DNA of 64,000 bases from JANNPJ01 sp031400005. Lineage in GTDB: Bacteria > Actinomycetota > Actinomycetes > Actinomycetales > Kineosporiaceae. Below the pieces are notes generated by a model that saw only the letters and a program-made list of their open reading frames with translations, ran no database searches and was not told the DNA's origin. The stretch is from assembly GCA_031400005.1 (NCBI GenBank), contig JANNPJ010000157.1:3969-67968 (forward strand). The letters are read 5' to 3'. The translations under genes were made by a program, and so were the position numbers. Each line of letters opens with the position of its first letter. The first letter of the stretch is position 1. Of the stretch, positions 47,394-56,500 are shown piece after piece.

Positions 47394-47693
47394 ATGACAG
47401 CAATTCTCTCGATCGATACCGCGGCGATGCGTTTGCTCGCCGACCGGATCCGGGAAGCGGTGCAGTCCGGTTTCGGTGGAGCTGATCGCGCGGCCTTGCA
47501 GCCGGCGGTCACCACTCTGGGCACACCTGAGTTGGTGCACGCGGTCGCCACGTTCCTCGACCGCTGGGGAACGACGGCGGCCGACCTGGCGGACGACGCA
47601 CACCGGTTGGCCGATGCGATCGATCTGGCGGCCCGCAGCTACCAGGACGCCGAGTCGGCGACCGGTAGCTACGTGGGCGGGCTGTGGCGATGA
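47394..47693 (+). CDS. Small type VII secretion-like partner protein
   Basis: A 99-residue, two-helix protein reminiscent of WXG100/EspC-type ESX substrates. Helix 1 is IDTAAMRLLADRIREAVQSG, a loop follows, and helix 2 is FLDRWGTTAADLADDAHRL continuing ADAIDLAARSYQDAESATGS. A YxxxE export-type motif, Tyr83-Gln-Asp-Ala-Glu87, lies after helix 2, where T7SS signals are found. There is no exact WxG (RWG instead). Its stop overlaps the start of the 552-residue Rel-like protein, so the two are made together, as expected of a chaperone/co-secretion partner and its effector. T7SS core genes are not in the window. Confidence 0.68.
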   Translation: MTAILSIDTAAMRLLADRIREAVQSGFGGADRAALQPAVTTLGTPELVHAVATFLDRWGTTAADLADDAHRLADAIDLAARSYQDAESATGSYVGGLWR

Positions 47694-49348
47694 GCCTCGA
47701 CCCGGCGGCCTGCGCGGCCGCCGCGCTGATGCTCTCGACCCGGATGAGAGTGCTGGCCGACGGGATGGAGACGGCGGCCGGAGCGCTGCCCGGTGGCACG
47801 CCCGGGTGGAGCAGTCCGGCGGCCTCGGCCGTCGGCCGGTTGCTGGCCGCCCGGCCGGAGCAGTTCCGGGCCGTGGCGGTGGCCTGCCGAGCGGCTGCGG
47901 TGACACTGTCCGAGCATGCCGAGGTGCTCACGACGGTGATGGCGCTGAACCGGCAATCCGAGCAGGCTCCTGTCGAACTCGCCGCGGTGCTGCAGCGGCG
48001 GGCGGGCAGCCTGGTGGAGGAGTCCGCGCACCGGGCGGCCGGCTCGCTGCTGGCCCTGGCCGAGTCGGCGCCGGCGAAACAGCAGGGCTGGCGTGGCCGG
48101 TTGAGCCAGGTGGACTCCTGGCGGGCCGAATTCCTGCTCGGTGCGGCCGAGTCCACCGAGCAGCTGGCCGATATCGCCGTGAAGTTCCTGACCCGGGCGG
48201 TCAATCCGTTCCGTCGGCCGCCGCCCCTGGAGGAGGCCCTTCGCGCCAAGACGGCTGTGGTCGACGCCGTCCAGCATCCGGTCGACGTCGGCAAGGCGCT
48301 TCTGGACTGGGACACCTGGCGGACCAATCCCTTCCGGGCGTTGGGACACCTCGGTCCGGACGCCGTCGCGATGGCGGCCAGCGGCGGTACGGCCGCCGGC
48401 GTGCGAGCCACCACGATCGCCGGCCAGGGGCGGGCCGGTGCCCGGGTCGCGGCGGCCCGCGACAGTCTGCGCCGGGAGGCTGTCGGTGACGCCGCGAGGT
48501 CCGCCCGGCAGGCCTTGATCCAACGGGCGCAGGCCGACGCCCTGGCCCGGACCGCAAACGCCGCCCAGGTCGCGGCCTGGCACGGCCCAGGCGGCGCCAA
48601 ATTGTCGGCACTACAGAATGCCGGCGTCGAGGCCTACCACTCGCTGAGTGTGGCCCGGGAACGATCTCTCACAGCGATCATGCACGAGGTGTCGAGGATC
48701 GCCCGGGCCGAGCTGGCTGGACTCGATCACCGAGTGAAGTCGCCGGACTCGGCCAAACGCAAGGTGGCGACCGCCACCTGGCGCTTGGCCACGAACGCAC
48801 GTCCGCTCCCGGCGCTGTTGGCGCAGGCCGACGACACCCTCCGGTACTCAGTGGTGATCAAGGATGAGAATTATGCGCGTGCCGTATCGGAGATCGCCGC
48901 GGCCTTGGAGCGGCACCGATTTCATGCCGAACCGGTGCACAATGCCTGGCATGGCCCGCGCTACCGGGGGATCAACAGCGGCTGGGTGGATCCAGCGGAC
49001 GGGGTCGCCTTCGAGGTGCAGTTCCACACCCCGGCAAGCTATCGCACCACCAAACAGACGCACCCGATGTACGAGGAGTACCGGTTGCCGGGCATCTCCC
49101 CGGAGCGGAAAGCTGAACTGCATGAACAGATAGCCGCGCAGTACCGGAAGGTACCGATTCCGGGCTGGGTAGCGGCGCTCGATGGGAAGGGCTTCCCGCC
49201 ACCGTCTGCACCGGGTCCCATCGTGCCACCACCCAACTACACCCTGCCGGCCGCCGTCGCCGGCACGACCGCGACCCACCTTGCGATCACCCGCCCGGCC
49301 GGGACCGAACCTGAGCACACCAGGCCTGGGCACACCGGGCCCCCGTAG
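47690..49348 (+). CDS. Candidate T7SS effector with C-terminal RelA/SpoT-like pyrophosphokinase domain
   Basis: A 552-residue protein. Residues 1-320 are helical, Ala-rich and effector-like (MSLDPAACAAAALMLSTRMR onward), with no enzyme motif. Residues about 335-490 show the order of RSH synthetase elements: RVKSPDSAKRK (348-358, ATP-binding basic motif), DDTLRYSVV (Asp381/382, metal ligand), GPRYRGINSGW (substrate-stacking Tyr), FEVQFHTPAS (441-450, catalytic Glu442), and KQTHPMYEEYR, the helix after the catalytic strand. A Pro-rich tail follows. No HD hydrolase domain. ATG 47690 overlaps the small partner's stop. The domain could make (p)ppGpp or (p)ppApp, or pyrophosphorylate tRNA; which is unknown. 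No second RSH gene or known antitoxin is adjacent. Confidence 0.72.
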   Translation: MSLDPAACAAAALMLSTRMRVLADGMETAAGALPGGTPGWSSPAASAVGRLLAARPEQFRAVAVACRAAAVTLSEHAEVLTTVMALNRQSEQAPVELAAVLQRRAGSLVEESAHRAAGSLLALAESAPAKQQGWRGRLSQVDSWRAEFLLGAAESTEQLADIAVKFLTRAVNPFRRPPPLEEALRAKTAVVDAVQHPVDVGKALLDWDTWRTNPFRALGHLGPDAVAMAASGGTAAGVRATTIAGQGRAGARVAAARDSLRREAVGDAARSARQALIQRAQADALARTANAAQVAAWHGPGGAKLSALQNAGVEAYHSLSVARERSLTAIMHEVSRIARAELAGLDHRVKSPDSAKRKVATATWRLATNARPLPALLAQADDTLRYSVVIKDENYARAVSEIAAALERHRFHAEPVHNAWHGPRYRGINSGWVDPADGVAFEVQFHTPASYRTTKQTHPMYEEYRLPGISPERKAELHEQIAAQYRKVPIPGWVAALDGKGFPPPSAPGPIVPPPNYTLPAAVAGTTATHLAITRPAGTEPEHTRPGHTGPP

Positions 49349-49368
49349 TGCGCTTAGGCTGCCAGCCC

Positions 49369-50193
49369 ATGGACGGACCGAAGAACGCCGACGGACCGAC
49401 GAGCGCGGACGGGTCGACGGGCGCGAACTCAGCCGTTGTCACCGATGCCCGCGCGCGGCGGCGGTTACGGGCGGAGATATGGATCGTGCTCGGCCTGTCG
49501 CTGGGGCAATCAGCGGTCTATGCCGCGATCAGCCTGACGGCCAAGCTCACCGCCGGACGGCCGCTGGCGCAGCAGACGGCCACCCTGAACGCCTCGCAGA
49601 GCCCTCGACCGTACCTGGACCTGACGTATCAGTTGGTGGGGATCGTTTTCACCCTGGTTCCGGTTGCCTTGGTCTTGTGGCTACTCAGCGCCAACCTGCC
49701 GAACGTCGTCCGGTTACTGGGGTTGAACCGGCACCGGCCGCTACGTGACCTCGTGCACGGCCTCGGGCTGGCCGCTCTGATCGGATTGCCCGGCCTCGGG
49801 CTCTACTTCGTCGGACGTGAATTGGGGATCACCGCGACGATCGTGCCGGCGGCGCTGGATCCGCACTGGTGGACGATCCCGGTACTGATCCTGCAGGCGC
49901 TGAAGAACGCCCTCCTGGAAGAAGTGATCGTCGTCGGCTATCTGGTCACCCGGCTGAAGGCGCTTGGCTGGCAGGCACCCGCCGTGATCGGTGCCAGCGC
50001 GGTGCTGCGCGGCAGCTATCACCTCTACCAGGGCTTTGGGCCGTTCCTCGGCAACGCGGTGATGGGCGCGATCTTCGCCGAGTGGTTCCGGCGAGGCGGT
50101 CGCCTGCTGCCGTTGATCATCGCTCACACGGTGCTCGACGTCGTCAGTTTTGTCGGTTACGACCTGTTCGGCGGGGTGCTTGGCCTTAAATAG
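49369..50193 (+). CDS. CPBP-family intramembrane metalloprotease-like protein
   Basis: A 274-residue membrane protein with about six to eight hydrophobic segments after a hydrophilic tail of about 35 residues. CPBP/Abi motifs are KNALLEEVIVVGYLVTRL (motif 1, Glu-Glu present but the usual Arg of EExxxR is Val), VLRGSYHLYQGFG (motif 2 His) and IIAHTVLDVVSFVGYDL (motif 3 HxxxD). The start ATG at 49369 is only 20 bases after the Rel-like gene, so they probably share a message. Family members include CAAX-processing-type proteases and bacteriocin-immunity proteins, so it is a candidate immunity or processing partner (inference). Confidence 0.85.
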   Translation: MDGPKNADGPTSADGSTGANSAVVTDARARRRLRAEIWIVLGLSLGQSAVYAAISLTAKLTAGRPLAQQTATLNASQSPRPYLDLTYQLVGIVFTLVPVALVLWLLSANLPNVVRLLGLNRHRPLRDLVHGLGLAALIGLPGLGLYFVGRELGITATIVPAALDPHWWTIPVLILQALKNALLEEVIVVGYLVTRLKALGWQAPAVIGASAVLRGSYHLYQGFGPFLGNAVMGAIFAEWFRRGGRLLPLIIAHTVLDVVSFVGYDLFGGVLGLK

Positions 50194-50206
50194 CTCAAAG
50201 CGGGGC

Positions 50207-51490
50207 CTACGTCGGTAGCTTATGCTCGGCCCGGCTGAGCGCCGTCGACACCCGCAGCTGCGGACCACCTCGCCAACGCACCCGCATCCGGGCGCCCTGG
50301 GAGTGCCGCAGCCAGAGCACCGCCGCCACCGCGGTGACGAGCGACATCACGCCACCGAGCAGGATCGTGTAGCGAGGCCCGAATGCCTCCCCGACCCAGC
50401 CGATGATCGGCGCGCCGATCGGTGTACCGCCCATGAAAACGGCCATGTACAAGGCCATCACCCGCCCGCGCATGACGGGCGTCGTGCTGAGTTGGATGGT
50501 GGCGTTGGCCGCGGTCATCAGGGTGAGCGACGACAGGCCGACCGGGATCAGCGAGATCGCGAACGACCAGTAGGTGGGCATCAAGGCAGCGGAGATCGAG
50601 GCTATCCCGAAGGCGAACGCCGCACCGATCACCAGCCGGATGCGGGGTCGCTCGCGGCGGGCGGCCAGGAAGGCACCGCCGAGCGACCCGATCGCCATGA
50701 TCGAGCCGAGGATGCCGTATTCGCTGGCACCCTTGTCGAACACCAGGCGAGCCATCAGGGCGGTGGTGAGCTGGAAGTTCAGCCCGAAGGTGCTGACCAT
50801 GCCGACGATGGCCAGGATCAGGATCAGATCCGGTCGATGCCGGACGTAGCTCAGGCCGGCCCGGATCGACCCCTTGCCGCCACTGCGCGGCTGCACCCGA
50901 AGTTCGGCCTTGCGCATCCGAGTCAACGAGAAGACCACCGCGCCGAACGACGCGGCATTGATCAGGAAGACCGGTCCGGTACCGATCCAGCTGATCAGCA
51001 ATCCGGCGATGCCGGGGCCGATCAACCGGCCACCGTGGAACGACGCGCTGTTCAGGCCGACGGCGTTCGGCAGATCCTCGATCGGGACCAGTTCGGAGAC
51101 GAACGCTTGCCGGGCCGGGGCGTCGATGGCCGCCACCACCCCGAGCAACCCGGCCAGTACGTAGACATGCCACAGCTGGGCGACGTCGGTGATCACCAGC
51201 AGGCCAAGGATCAGGGCGAGAACACCGGACGACACCTGGGTGGTAATCAGTACCTTGCGGCGTTCGAACCGGTCGGCGATCATTCCGGCGACCGGAGCAA
51301 GCAGCAGGACCGGGGCGAACTGCAGACCGGTGGTGATCCCGACGGCGACGCCGGAATTGTTCGTCAACTGGGTGAGGACCAGCCAGTCCTGGGCAATGCG
51401 CTGCATCCAGGTGCCGGTGTTCGATACCAGGGCACCGGTGGCCCACAGGCGATAGTTGATGTTTTGCAGGGCTCGGAACGTGGGACTCAC
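50207..51490 (-). CDS. MFS efflux-type transporter
   Basis: A 427-residue major facilitator with about 12 transmembrane helices. FRALQNINYRLWATGALVSN and GTWMQRIAQDWLVLTQLT are the N-terminal signature of the EntS/enterobactin-exporter-like MFS_3 group. The intracellular loop AGMIADRFERRKVLI and the second-half counterpart LSTTPVMRGRVMALYMAV are present. The GTG at 51490 overlaps the MarR stop (GTGA), so regulator and pump are one operon. Likely drug or metabolite export. Confidence 0.92.
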   Translation of the reverse strand: MSPTFRALQNINYRLWATGALVSNTGTWMQRIAQDWLVLTQLTNNSGVAVGITTGLQFAPVLLLAPVAGMIADRFERRKVLITTQVSSGVLALILGLLVITDVAQLWHVYVLAGLLGVVAAIDAPARQAFVSELVPIEDLPNAVGLNSASFHGGRLIGPGIAGLLISWIGTGPVFLINAASFGAVVFSLTRMRKAELRVQPRSGGKGSIRAGLSYVRHRPDLILILAIVGMVSTFGLNFQLTTALMARLVFDKGASEYGILGSIMAIGSLGGAFLAARRERPRIRLVIGAAFAFGIASISAALMPTYWSFAISLIPVGLSSLTLMTAANATIQLSTTPVMRGRVMALYMAVFMGGTPIGAPIIGWVGEAFGPRYTILLGGVMSLVTAVAAVLWLRHSQGARMRVRWRGGPQLRVSTALSRAEHKLPT

Positions 51491-51903
51491 GAGTCGGCGA
51501 TCCTCCTTAGGATCTCGGATGCTTGAGCGAGAACCTCTCGCTCCTTCGGTTCGAGATCGGCTAGCCGCCGGGCCAGCCACGCATCGCGGCGCCGCCTGGT
51601 CTCCTGCACGGCGAGCGTGCCGGACTCGGTCAGCCGGACGATGACCTGCCGCCGGTCAGCCGGATCACCAGCTCGATCCACGAGTCCGCGATCAAGCAGC
51701 CTGGACAGGGTCCGGGTCATCGACGGCGGCTGCACTCGCTCGTACTCCGCCAGTGCTCTCGGGGTCAGCGGACCTTTGCGATCTAGCAGCGCCAGCACCG
51801 AGAACTGACCATCGGTCAACTCCTGGTCGGATTTCTCGGCGCGCAAACGGCGGGCCACTCTCAGCAGAGACATCCGCAGCTCGGCCGCTTGAACACCAGT
51901 CAC
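51487..51903 (-). CDS. MarR-family regulator of the MFS pump
   Basis: A 138-residue winged-helix repressor from the GTG at 51903: LRMSLLRVARRLRAEKSDQE, LTDGQFSVLALLDRKGPLTP, recognition helix RVQPPSMTRTLSRLLDRGLV and wing GDPADRRQVIVRLTESG. The upstream frame is open, but it crosses a dyad that looks like the operator, so the shorter start is chosen; ATG/TTG alternatives exist nearby. It is coupled to the MFS gene downstream and probably autoregulated. Confidence 0.88.
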   Translation of the reverse strand: MTGVQAAELRMSLLRVARRLRAEKSDQELTDGQFSVLALLDRKGPLTPRALAEYERVQPPSMTRTLSRLLDRGLVDRAGDPADRRQVIVRLTESGTLAVQETRRRRDAWLARRLADLEPKEREVLAQASEILRRIADS

Positions 51904-51919
51904 ATCGATCCACAACTCA

Positions 51920-51932
51920 TTAGCATCGCTAA
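51920..51932. promoter_or_regulatory. Candidate MarR operator
   Basis: TTAGC-ATC-GCTAA is a perfect 5+3+5 inverted repeat 17 bases upstream of the proposed marR start, in the promoter position of the marR-MFS operon. Size and location fit a MarR-type autoregulatory site. Confidence 0.5.
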
Positions 51933-51966
51933 CTATTCCGGCGGCGTCCGCTTGCTGACGCTTTTG

Positions 51967-52017
51967 GAGCGTCCGGTCGTAGGGCGACCACATCCAACGC
52001 CCTACGACCGGACGCTC
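51967..52017. other. Perfect 20-bp inverted repeat (hairpin) before the AlkZ-like gene
   Basis: GAGCGTCCGGTCGTAGGGCG (51967-51986) and its exact reverse complement (51998-52017) flank an 11-base spacer. It lies between divergent marR and the AlkZ-like gene, ending 13 bases before the latter's ATG. Neither strand has a U-tract. As RNA it would be an extremely stable hairpin abutting the ribosome-binding region. Confidence 0.88.
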
Positions 52018-52030
52018 GTAGGCTGAGGGA

Positions 52031-53140
52031 ATGAATGCGCGGCAGCCCACGGTGTCGGTCACCTGGGATCAGGTGCTCAGCTGGCGGCTGTCCCGACAGC
52101 ATCTCGATCCGATGAATGGCGGCAGTGCGGTCGAGATCGCTCGGCGGCTCTGCGGAATTCAGGCCCAGGTGCCCTCGGCCGCGGCGCTCGCCATCGCCGT
52201 TCGGCAGGCCACCCCGGACCTGTACGCCACCTCCCGGGCCCTGGCCGGGCGCACGCTGGTGCGGACCTGGGCGATGCGCGGCACCCTGCACTTGCTGCCT
52301 GCTGACGAGGTGGCTGACGTGCTCAGCCTGCTCGCCGCGGCCCGAACCTGGGAGAAAGGTGCCTGGCAACGCAGCTTCGCCAGCATCGAACAGGTCGAGA
52401 CGATGGCCGCAGCCGTCTGCGACGCGCTGGCCGACGGCTCCGCCCTCACCCGGGACAAACTTGTCGATCGAGTGCTCACCGTCACCGGCGACGAACACGT
52501 GGCCGAGCTGATGCGGTCCGGCTGGAGTGCCATCCTGAAACCGCTGGCCTGGCAGGGTCTGATCTTCCAAGGGCTGTCCTCGGGCAACAAAGTCACCTTC
52601 ATCCGGCCGGACCGCTGGCTGTCGAGCTGGTCAGGTCTACCGGACCCGGACGAGGCTGCCGGGCGAGTGATCACGCGGTACCTCGGCGCCTTCGGGCCAG
52701 CCACCCCGGAGGCGTTCGACCAGTGGCTGCTGCGTGGTGCGACGCCGCGCGGCACGCTCCGCCGGTGGTTCGCCGGGCTCGGCGAGCAGATCACCCCCGT
52801 TGACGTCGAGGGCAGCACCGGCTTCCTGCGGACCGACGACGTCGAGGGACTGGCCGCCGTCCGCCCGCATCCCGTCGTCCGCCTGCTTCCCGGTTTCGAC
52901 CAGTACATCCTCGGCCCAGGAACCGCGGATACGCAGGTCATACCTGCTCAGTACCGCGCCGAGGTCAGCCGGGCGGGCGGCTGGATCGCACCCGTGATCG
53001 TCCACAACGGCCGGGTGATCGGAACCTGGGCGGCCGAGTCCGGCCGGCCCGAGCTGACCTACTTCGAACCCGGCTCGCGGCCGGGCCCGGACGCTGACCT
53101 GCTGGCGGCGGAGGTCCAGCGGCTGAGCCCGCTGCTGTGA
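52031..53140 (+). CDS. AlkZ/YcaQ-like DNA glycosylase (HTH_42 family)
   Basis: A 369-residue winged-helix protein of the HTH_42 group that includes AlkZ and YcaQ interstrand-crosslink glycosylases. Catalytic QxQ-type motif: GIQAQVPSAAALAI (Gln-Ala-Gln), with RTWAMRGTLHLLPADEV, DRWLSSWSGLPDPDEAAGRV, LRRWFAGLG, LLPGFDQYILGP and APVIVHNGRVIGTW as the other family blocks. Streptomyces AlkZ protects against its own azinomycin; chromosomal relatives repair alkylated bases. The ATG at 52031 follows a GAGGGA only 1-2 bases away and the perfect hairpin, an odd initiation region. No toxin or antibiotic genes flank it. Confidence 0.85.
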   Translation: MNARQPTVSVTWDQVLSWRLSRQHLDPMNGGSAVEIARRLCGIQAQVPSAAALAIAVRQATPDLYATSRALAGRTLVRTWAMRGTLHLLPADEVADVLSLLAAARTWEKGAWQRSFASIEQVETMAAAVCDALADGSALTRDKLVDRVLTVTGDEHVAELMRSGWSAILKPLAWQGLIFQGLSSGNKVTFIRPDRWLSSWSGLPDPDEAAGRVITRYLGAFGPATPEAFDQWLLRGATPRGTLRRWFAGLGEQITPVDVEGSTGFLRTDDVEGLAAVRPHPVVRLLPGFDQYILGPGTADTQVIPAQYRAEVSRAGGWIAPVIVHNGRVIGTWAAESGRPELTYFEPGSRPGPDADLLAAEVQRLSPLL

Positions 53141-53202
53141 CTTTTGACCGGCCGAGGACCGTGGCCACCGGTCGTCACCCAACGCAATGTAGTCTCACAA
53201 AG

Positions 53203-53502
53203 GTGCGAGAAAGCGGCGAGCGCGATCAAGAACCGCCGCTGACGCCTGTTCCGGTGCTGTTCAGCGAAGTAATTCCGGTCGCCGTCGGCACCGCCGTCTG
53301 GGCACTGCTGTTCGTGATCGGCTTGTTTCTCCGGGACACCCTGGTGGACGACGGCCGCGGCTGGTGGGTGTGGTCGGCCGCCGCAGGTATCGTCCTTGGT
53401 CTGTTCGGGTGCGTCTATTTGCGGCGCAGGCAAGTCCGCCTGCTGGCTAGGGTGCGGTCGGTGAGTGAGCCGGCGAAGCCGAGAACACCTGATCAATCAT
53501 GA
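53203..53502 (+). CDS. DUF2530 membrane protein
   Basis: A 99-residue protein with two transmembrane helices (VIPVAVGTAVWALLFVIGLF and WWVWSAAAGIVLGLFGCVYL) separated by a short DDGRGW loop and followed by a basic tail. This is the actinobacterial DUF2530 family, next to MarR/MFS genes and DUF3027 in mycobacteria too (from memory). Its 3' end overlaps the convergent sacsin-like gene by 56 bases. GTG start chosen at the family N-terminus. Function unknown. Confidence 0.85.
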   Translation: MRESGERDQEPPLTPVPVLFSEVIPVAVGTAVWALLFVIGLFLRDTLVDDGRGWWVWSAAAGIVLGLFGCVYLRRRQVRLLARVRSVSEPAKPRTPDQS

Positions 53503-56500
53503 CGTCGGCCGCGGTTTCCGGCTCGGCCAGCAGGTCGGCCGCCAGACCGCGCAGCTCCCACCGACCGCAGGCCCAGGCCAGTCCGAGCGCGAGGCCGTCC
53601 GTGGTGGCGGCATGGACCACCGCGTCCGGGCCGGCGCCGTGCACCCACCAGTCCACCTCGACACCGTCCACCAGCAACTGGTCGTGCTCGCACCAGGTCC
53701 TCGGCGCCGCAGGCAGCAACCGGAGGAGTTCGCCGGCGGTCGCCTGCAGCTGACCGGCGGTTTCAGCGGCTGATCCACCGGCGTCCTCCTGAACCTCACC
53801 GGCGGCCAGTTCTCCGGCCAGCGGCAGGTCAAGCAGATCGGCCAGCGCCGCGGCGAACGGTGGCGCCACCGGCAATTGCAGGCCGAGATCGGTCCGCTGG
53901 CGGTACATCGGTGCCTCGATGACCACCGCCTGGTCGGCGGGCACCACGGCGGTCGAGGTGCCGGTCAACGCCCGGACACGCGCCGGCCGGTCGACCTCCA
54001 GCCCGGACCCGGCCAGAACAGCAACCCTGGCCAGCACGGAGATCAGCGATTCCGCGGACAGCTCGAGCGTCTCGTCAGCCAACCGGTCCAGCACGGTCGG
54101 TACCGCCGCTGGATCAAGGTCGTCGACCCTCGTCAGTACCCCGAGAGCCCGCTGCACGCTCGAGTCGAGCAGGGTCACCCATTCGGGAGCGGCCGGCAGC
54201 AACGCACGCAGTTCCGGGTCGGCCTCCGGTCCGGCAGAGGACGGCGAGTCGGACAACTCGGTGCGCAACCACCACGCGGTGTAGGACGGGACGTCGAACG
54301 GTCGACCATCGGCGACGATTCGGGCCGGTGCCACCAGAGCACGGCGCAAGATCGGGTCCCCGGCGATCGCGGCGACCACGTCGGGCAGGGCATCGGCGCG
54401 GACCGCGTCCAGATCCCGCACGGCGACGAGCTCGCTGAGTACCGCACCCGGCGGCATGCCATCGAGTTCGTCGGTGATCATGGTCACCCAGTCGTCCCAG
54501 CCGTCCAGTTCGCCCGCCGGGCTGTCGAGTCGATCGTCCTCAAAACCGGGTTCAATCGGCACGTCCTGAGCCCGGACCAGGCCGGGCCCCTGCAGCACGC
54601 CAACCGCGGTCAGCGTGTCGGCGCCCCAGCGGGCCACCAGACCGGCATCGACGATGCCGATCTCAGCTTCCGAAAACCAATCCGCAGCAAGGCTTCCCGG
54701 CAGCGCGAGGGCAGCCGCCGGAGTCAGGTCACCGGTGTCGTCGGTGAGCGCGAGGTCGCCGAGCCACGGCAGGTCACCGGCGTTCAGCTCACCGGCCCGC
54801 ACGGCCGCCGCCACCAGGGTGAGGACGGCATCAACCACCTGCTCATCGGTGGGCCCGTCGAGTTCACCGCCCTCGTCGTCAATCAGTCCCCGGACCGTGG
54901 CCCGGACGGCGGGCATTTCCAGCAGACCGCGCGGGCCGGCTGGGATCGCACCGAGCCGTTCGAGGAGCGGGTGGACGGCGTCCGGATGCACCACCCGAGC
55001 CCCGAGTACCGCCAGCGCGGCCGTCAGCTCGACCTGGTCCGGCGAAGCCGAGCTCGGTGGTGCCGACAGCAACCCCCGCATCCCCCGCACCACGGTTCCA
55101 TCGGCCAGCGGGACCGGCAGGAACGCGAGCGCCTCCCGGACCCCGGCATCCCCGGCCAACGGGGCAAGCGCGGTGTACACCTGCCGCCAGCGCACCGGAT
55201 CAGCGACCGCAGGGAGGGTCTCGACCGCGTCGGCGAGCGAGATCCGGCGCACCCCGAGGAGTTCGAAGGCAGCCGTGGCCGCGCGCGGCGCCAGCACCAG
55301 CCCGGCCAGCCAGGACGCGAACCCGGCGACCGTGGTCGGGTCCGCTCCGACCGGGCCGATCAGCGCGAGCGCGTCTCGGGGCCGCAGCATCAGCGCCGGG
55401 TCCTCGGCGGAGTGCAGGATCGGCGCACCGGGCAGCAACCGGGTGACGGCGGCCCGCAAGTCGCCATCCACCGGGCCGGCCGGCAGCCCGGTGACGATCA
55501 ACGGCCAGACCTGCTCGCCGGCCGCCGCCTGCTCGACCAGCAGGTCGACGTAGGCCTCGGCGGCGGCCGACACCACGGCATCGGTCACCGGGCCGGGCGC
55601 GACGTGCCGCCGGGACGCTTCCAGCGGCACGGTGGCGATCAGCAGCGCCGGCCAGGGCAAGGGCTCATCGCTGGGGGTCGGGGCATGCAGGACACCGGGC
55701 ACCTTCGCCCCGGCCTGCGGCAGCGCCCAGGTGACCGACCACCGGCTGCGGCTGCGCTCCTCCGTCGGTCGAGTCGCCAGGACATCGGCCGACAACCGGC
55801 CCTGCCTGCGCAGCACCCGCCAGCGCTGCGCGGCATCGCGAAACACCACGGTTGGTCGACCTGGTCGCTCGACGATGATCTCGGTCAGCGCCGGCAACGC
55901 CAGCAGCAGTGGATCCGCGACCTCGTCGAGCAACCGGAGCACCAGATCCTCGGCAGCCAGATCGCGCAACGGCAGCAGTACCGCCGTGTCATACCCGTCC
56001 GGCGGCGTTCCTTCGGCCGCGAACGGCAGCCGGAGCACTGGCACGTGCCCGTCCCGGCGAAGCAGCTCCTCGGCCAGGTCGGGTGCGGCTTGGGCCGCGG
56101 TCCGGACCAGCTCCCGGGTGTCCGCGGCGGAGAACCGCACTCCGCCGGACCGGCTGATCACCGCCGGTTCGTCGCTGATCGCCAGCACCGCGGCGAACCC
56201 GACGCCGAACCGGCCGATGGTGTCGCCCTCGCGCTTGGCCGATGCCCGCAGCGTGGCAAGGGCCTGCACTCCGGGCCCGTCCAGGGCGCTTCCCGTATTC
56301 GCCGCGACCAGGACGGCGTGGGCACCGGGCTGACTCGAGTCGACGGACTCCCGCAACGCCAGCAACAACCTGCCGGGGGTTCCGGCTCGGGTGGCGGCGT
56401 CGGCGGCGTTCTGCGCCAACTCGACGATGACCCGGTCCCGGTATCCACCGAGGACCAGGTCCTCCTCGGCATTGGCATCCTCGCGGAATCTGGCCGCCGA

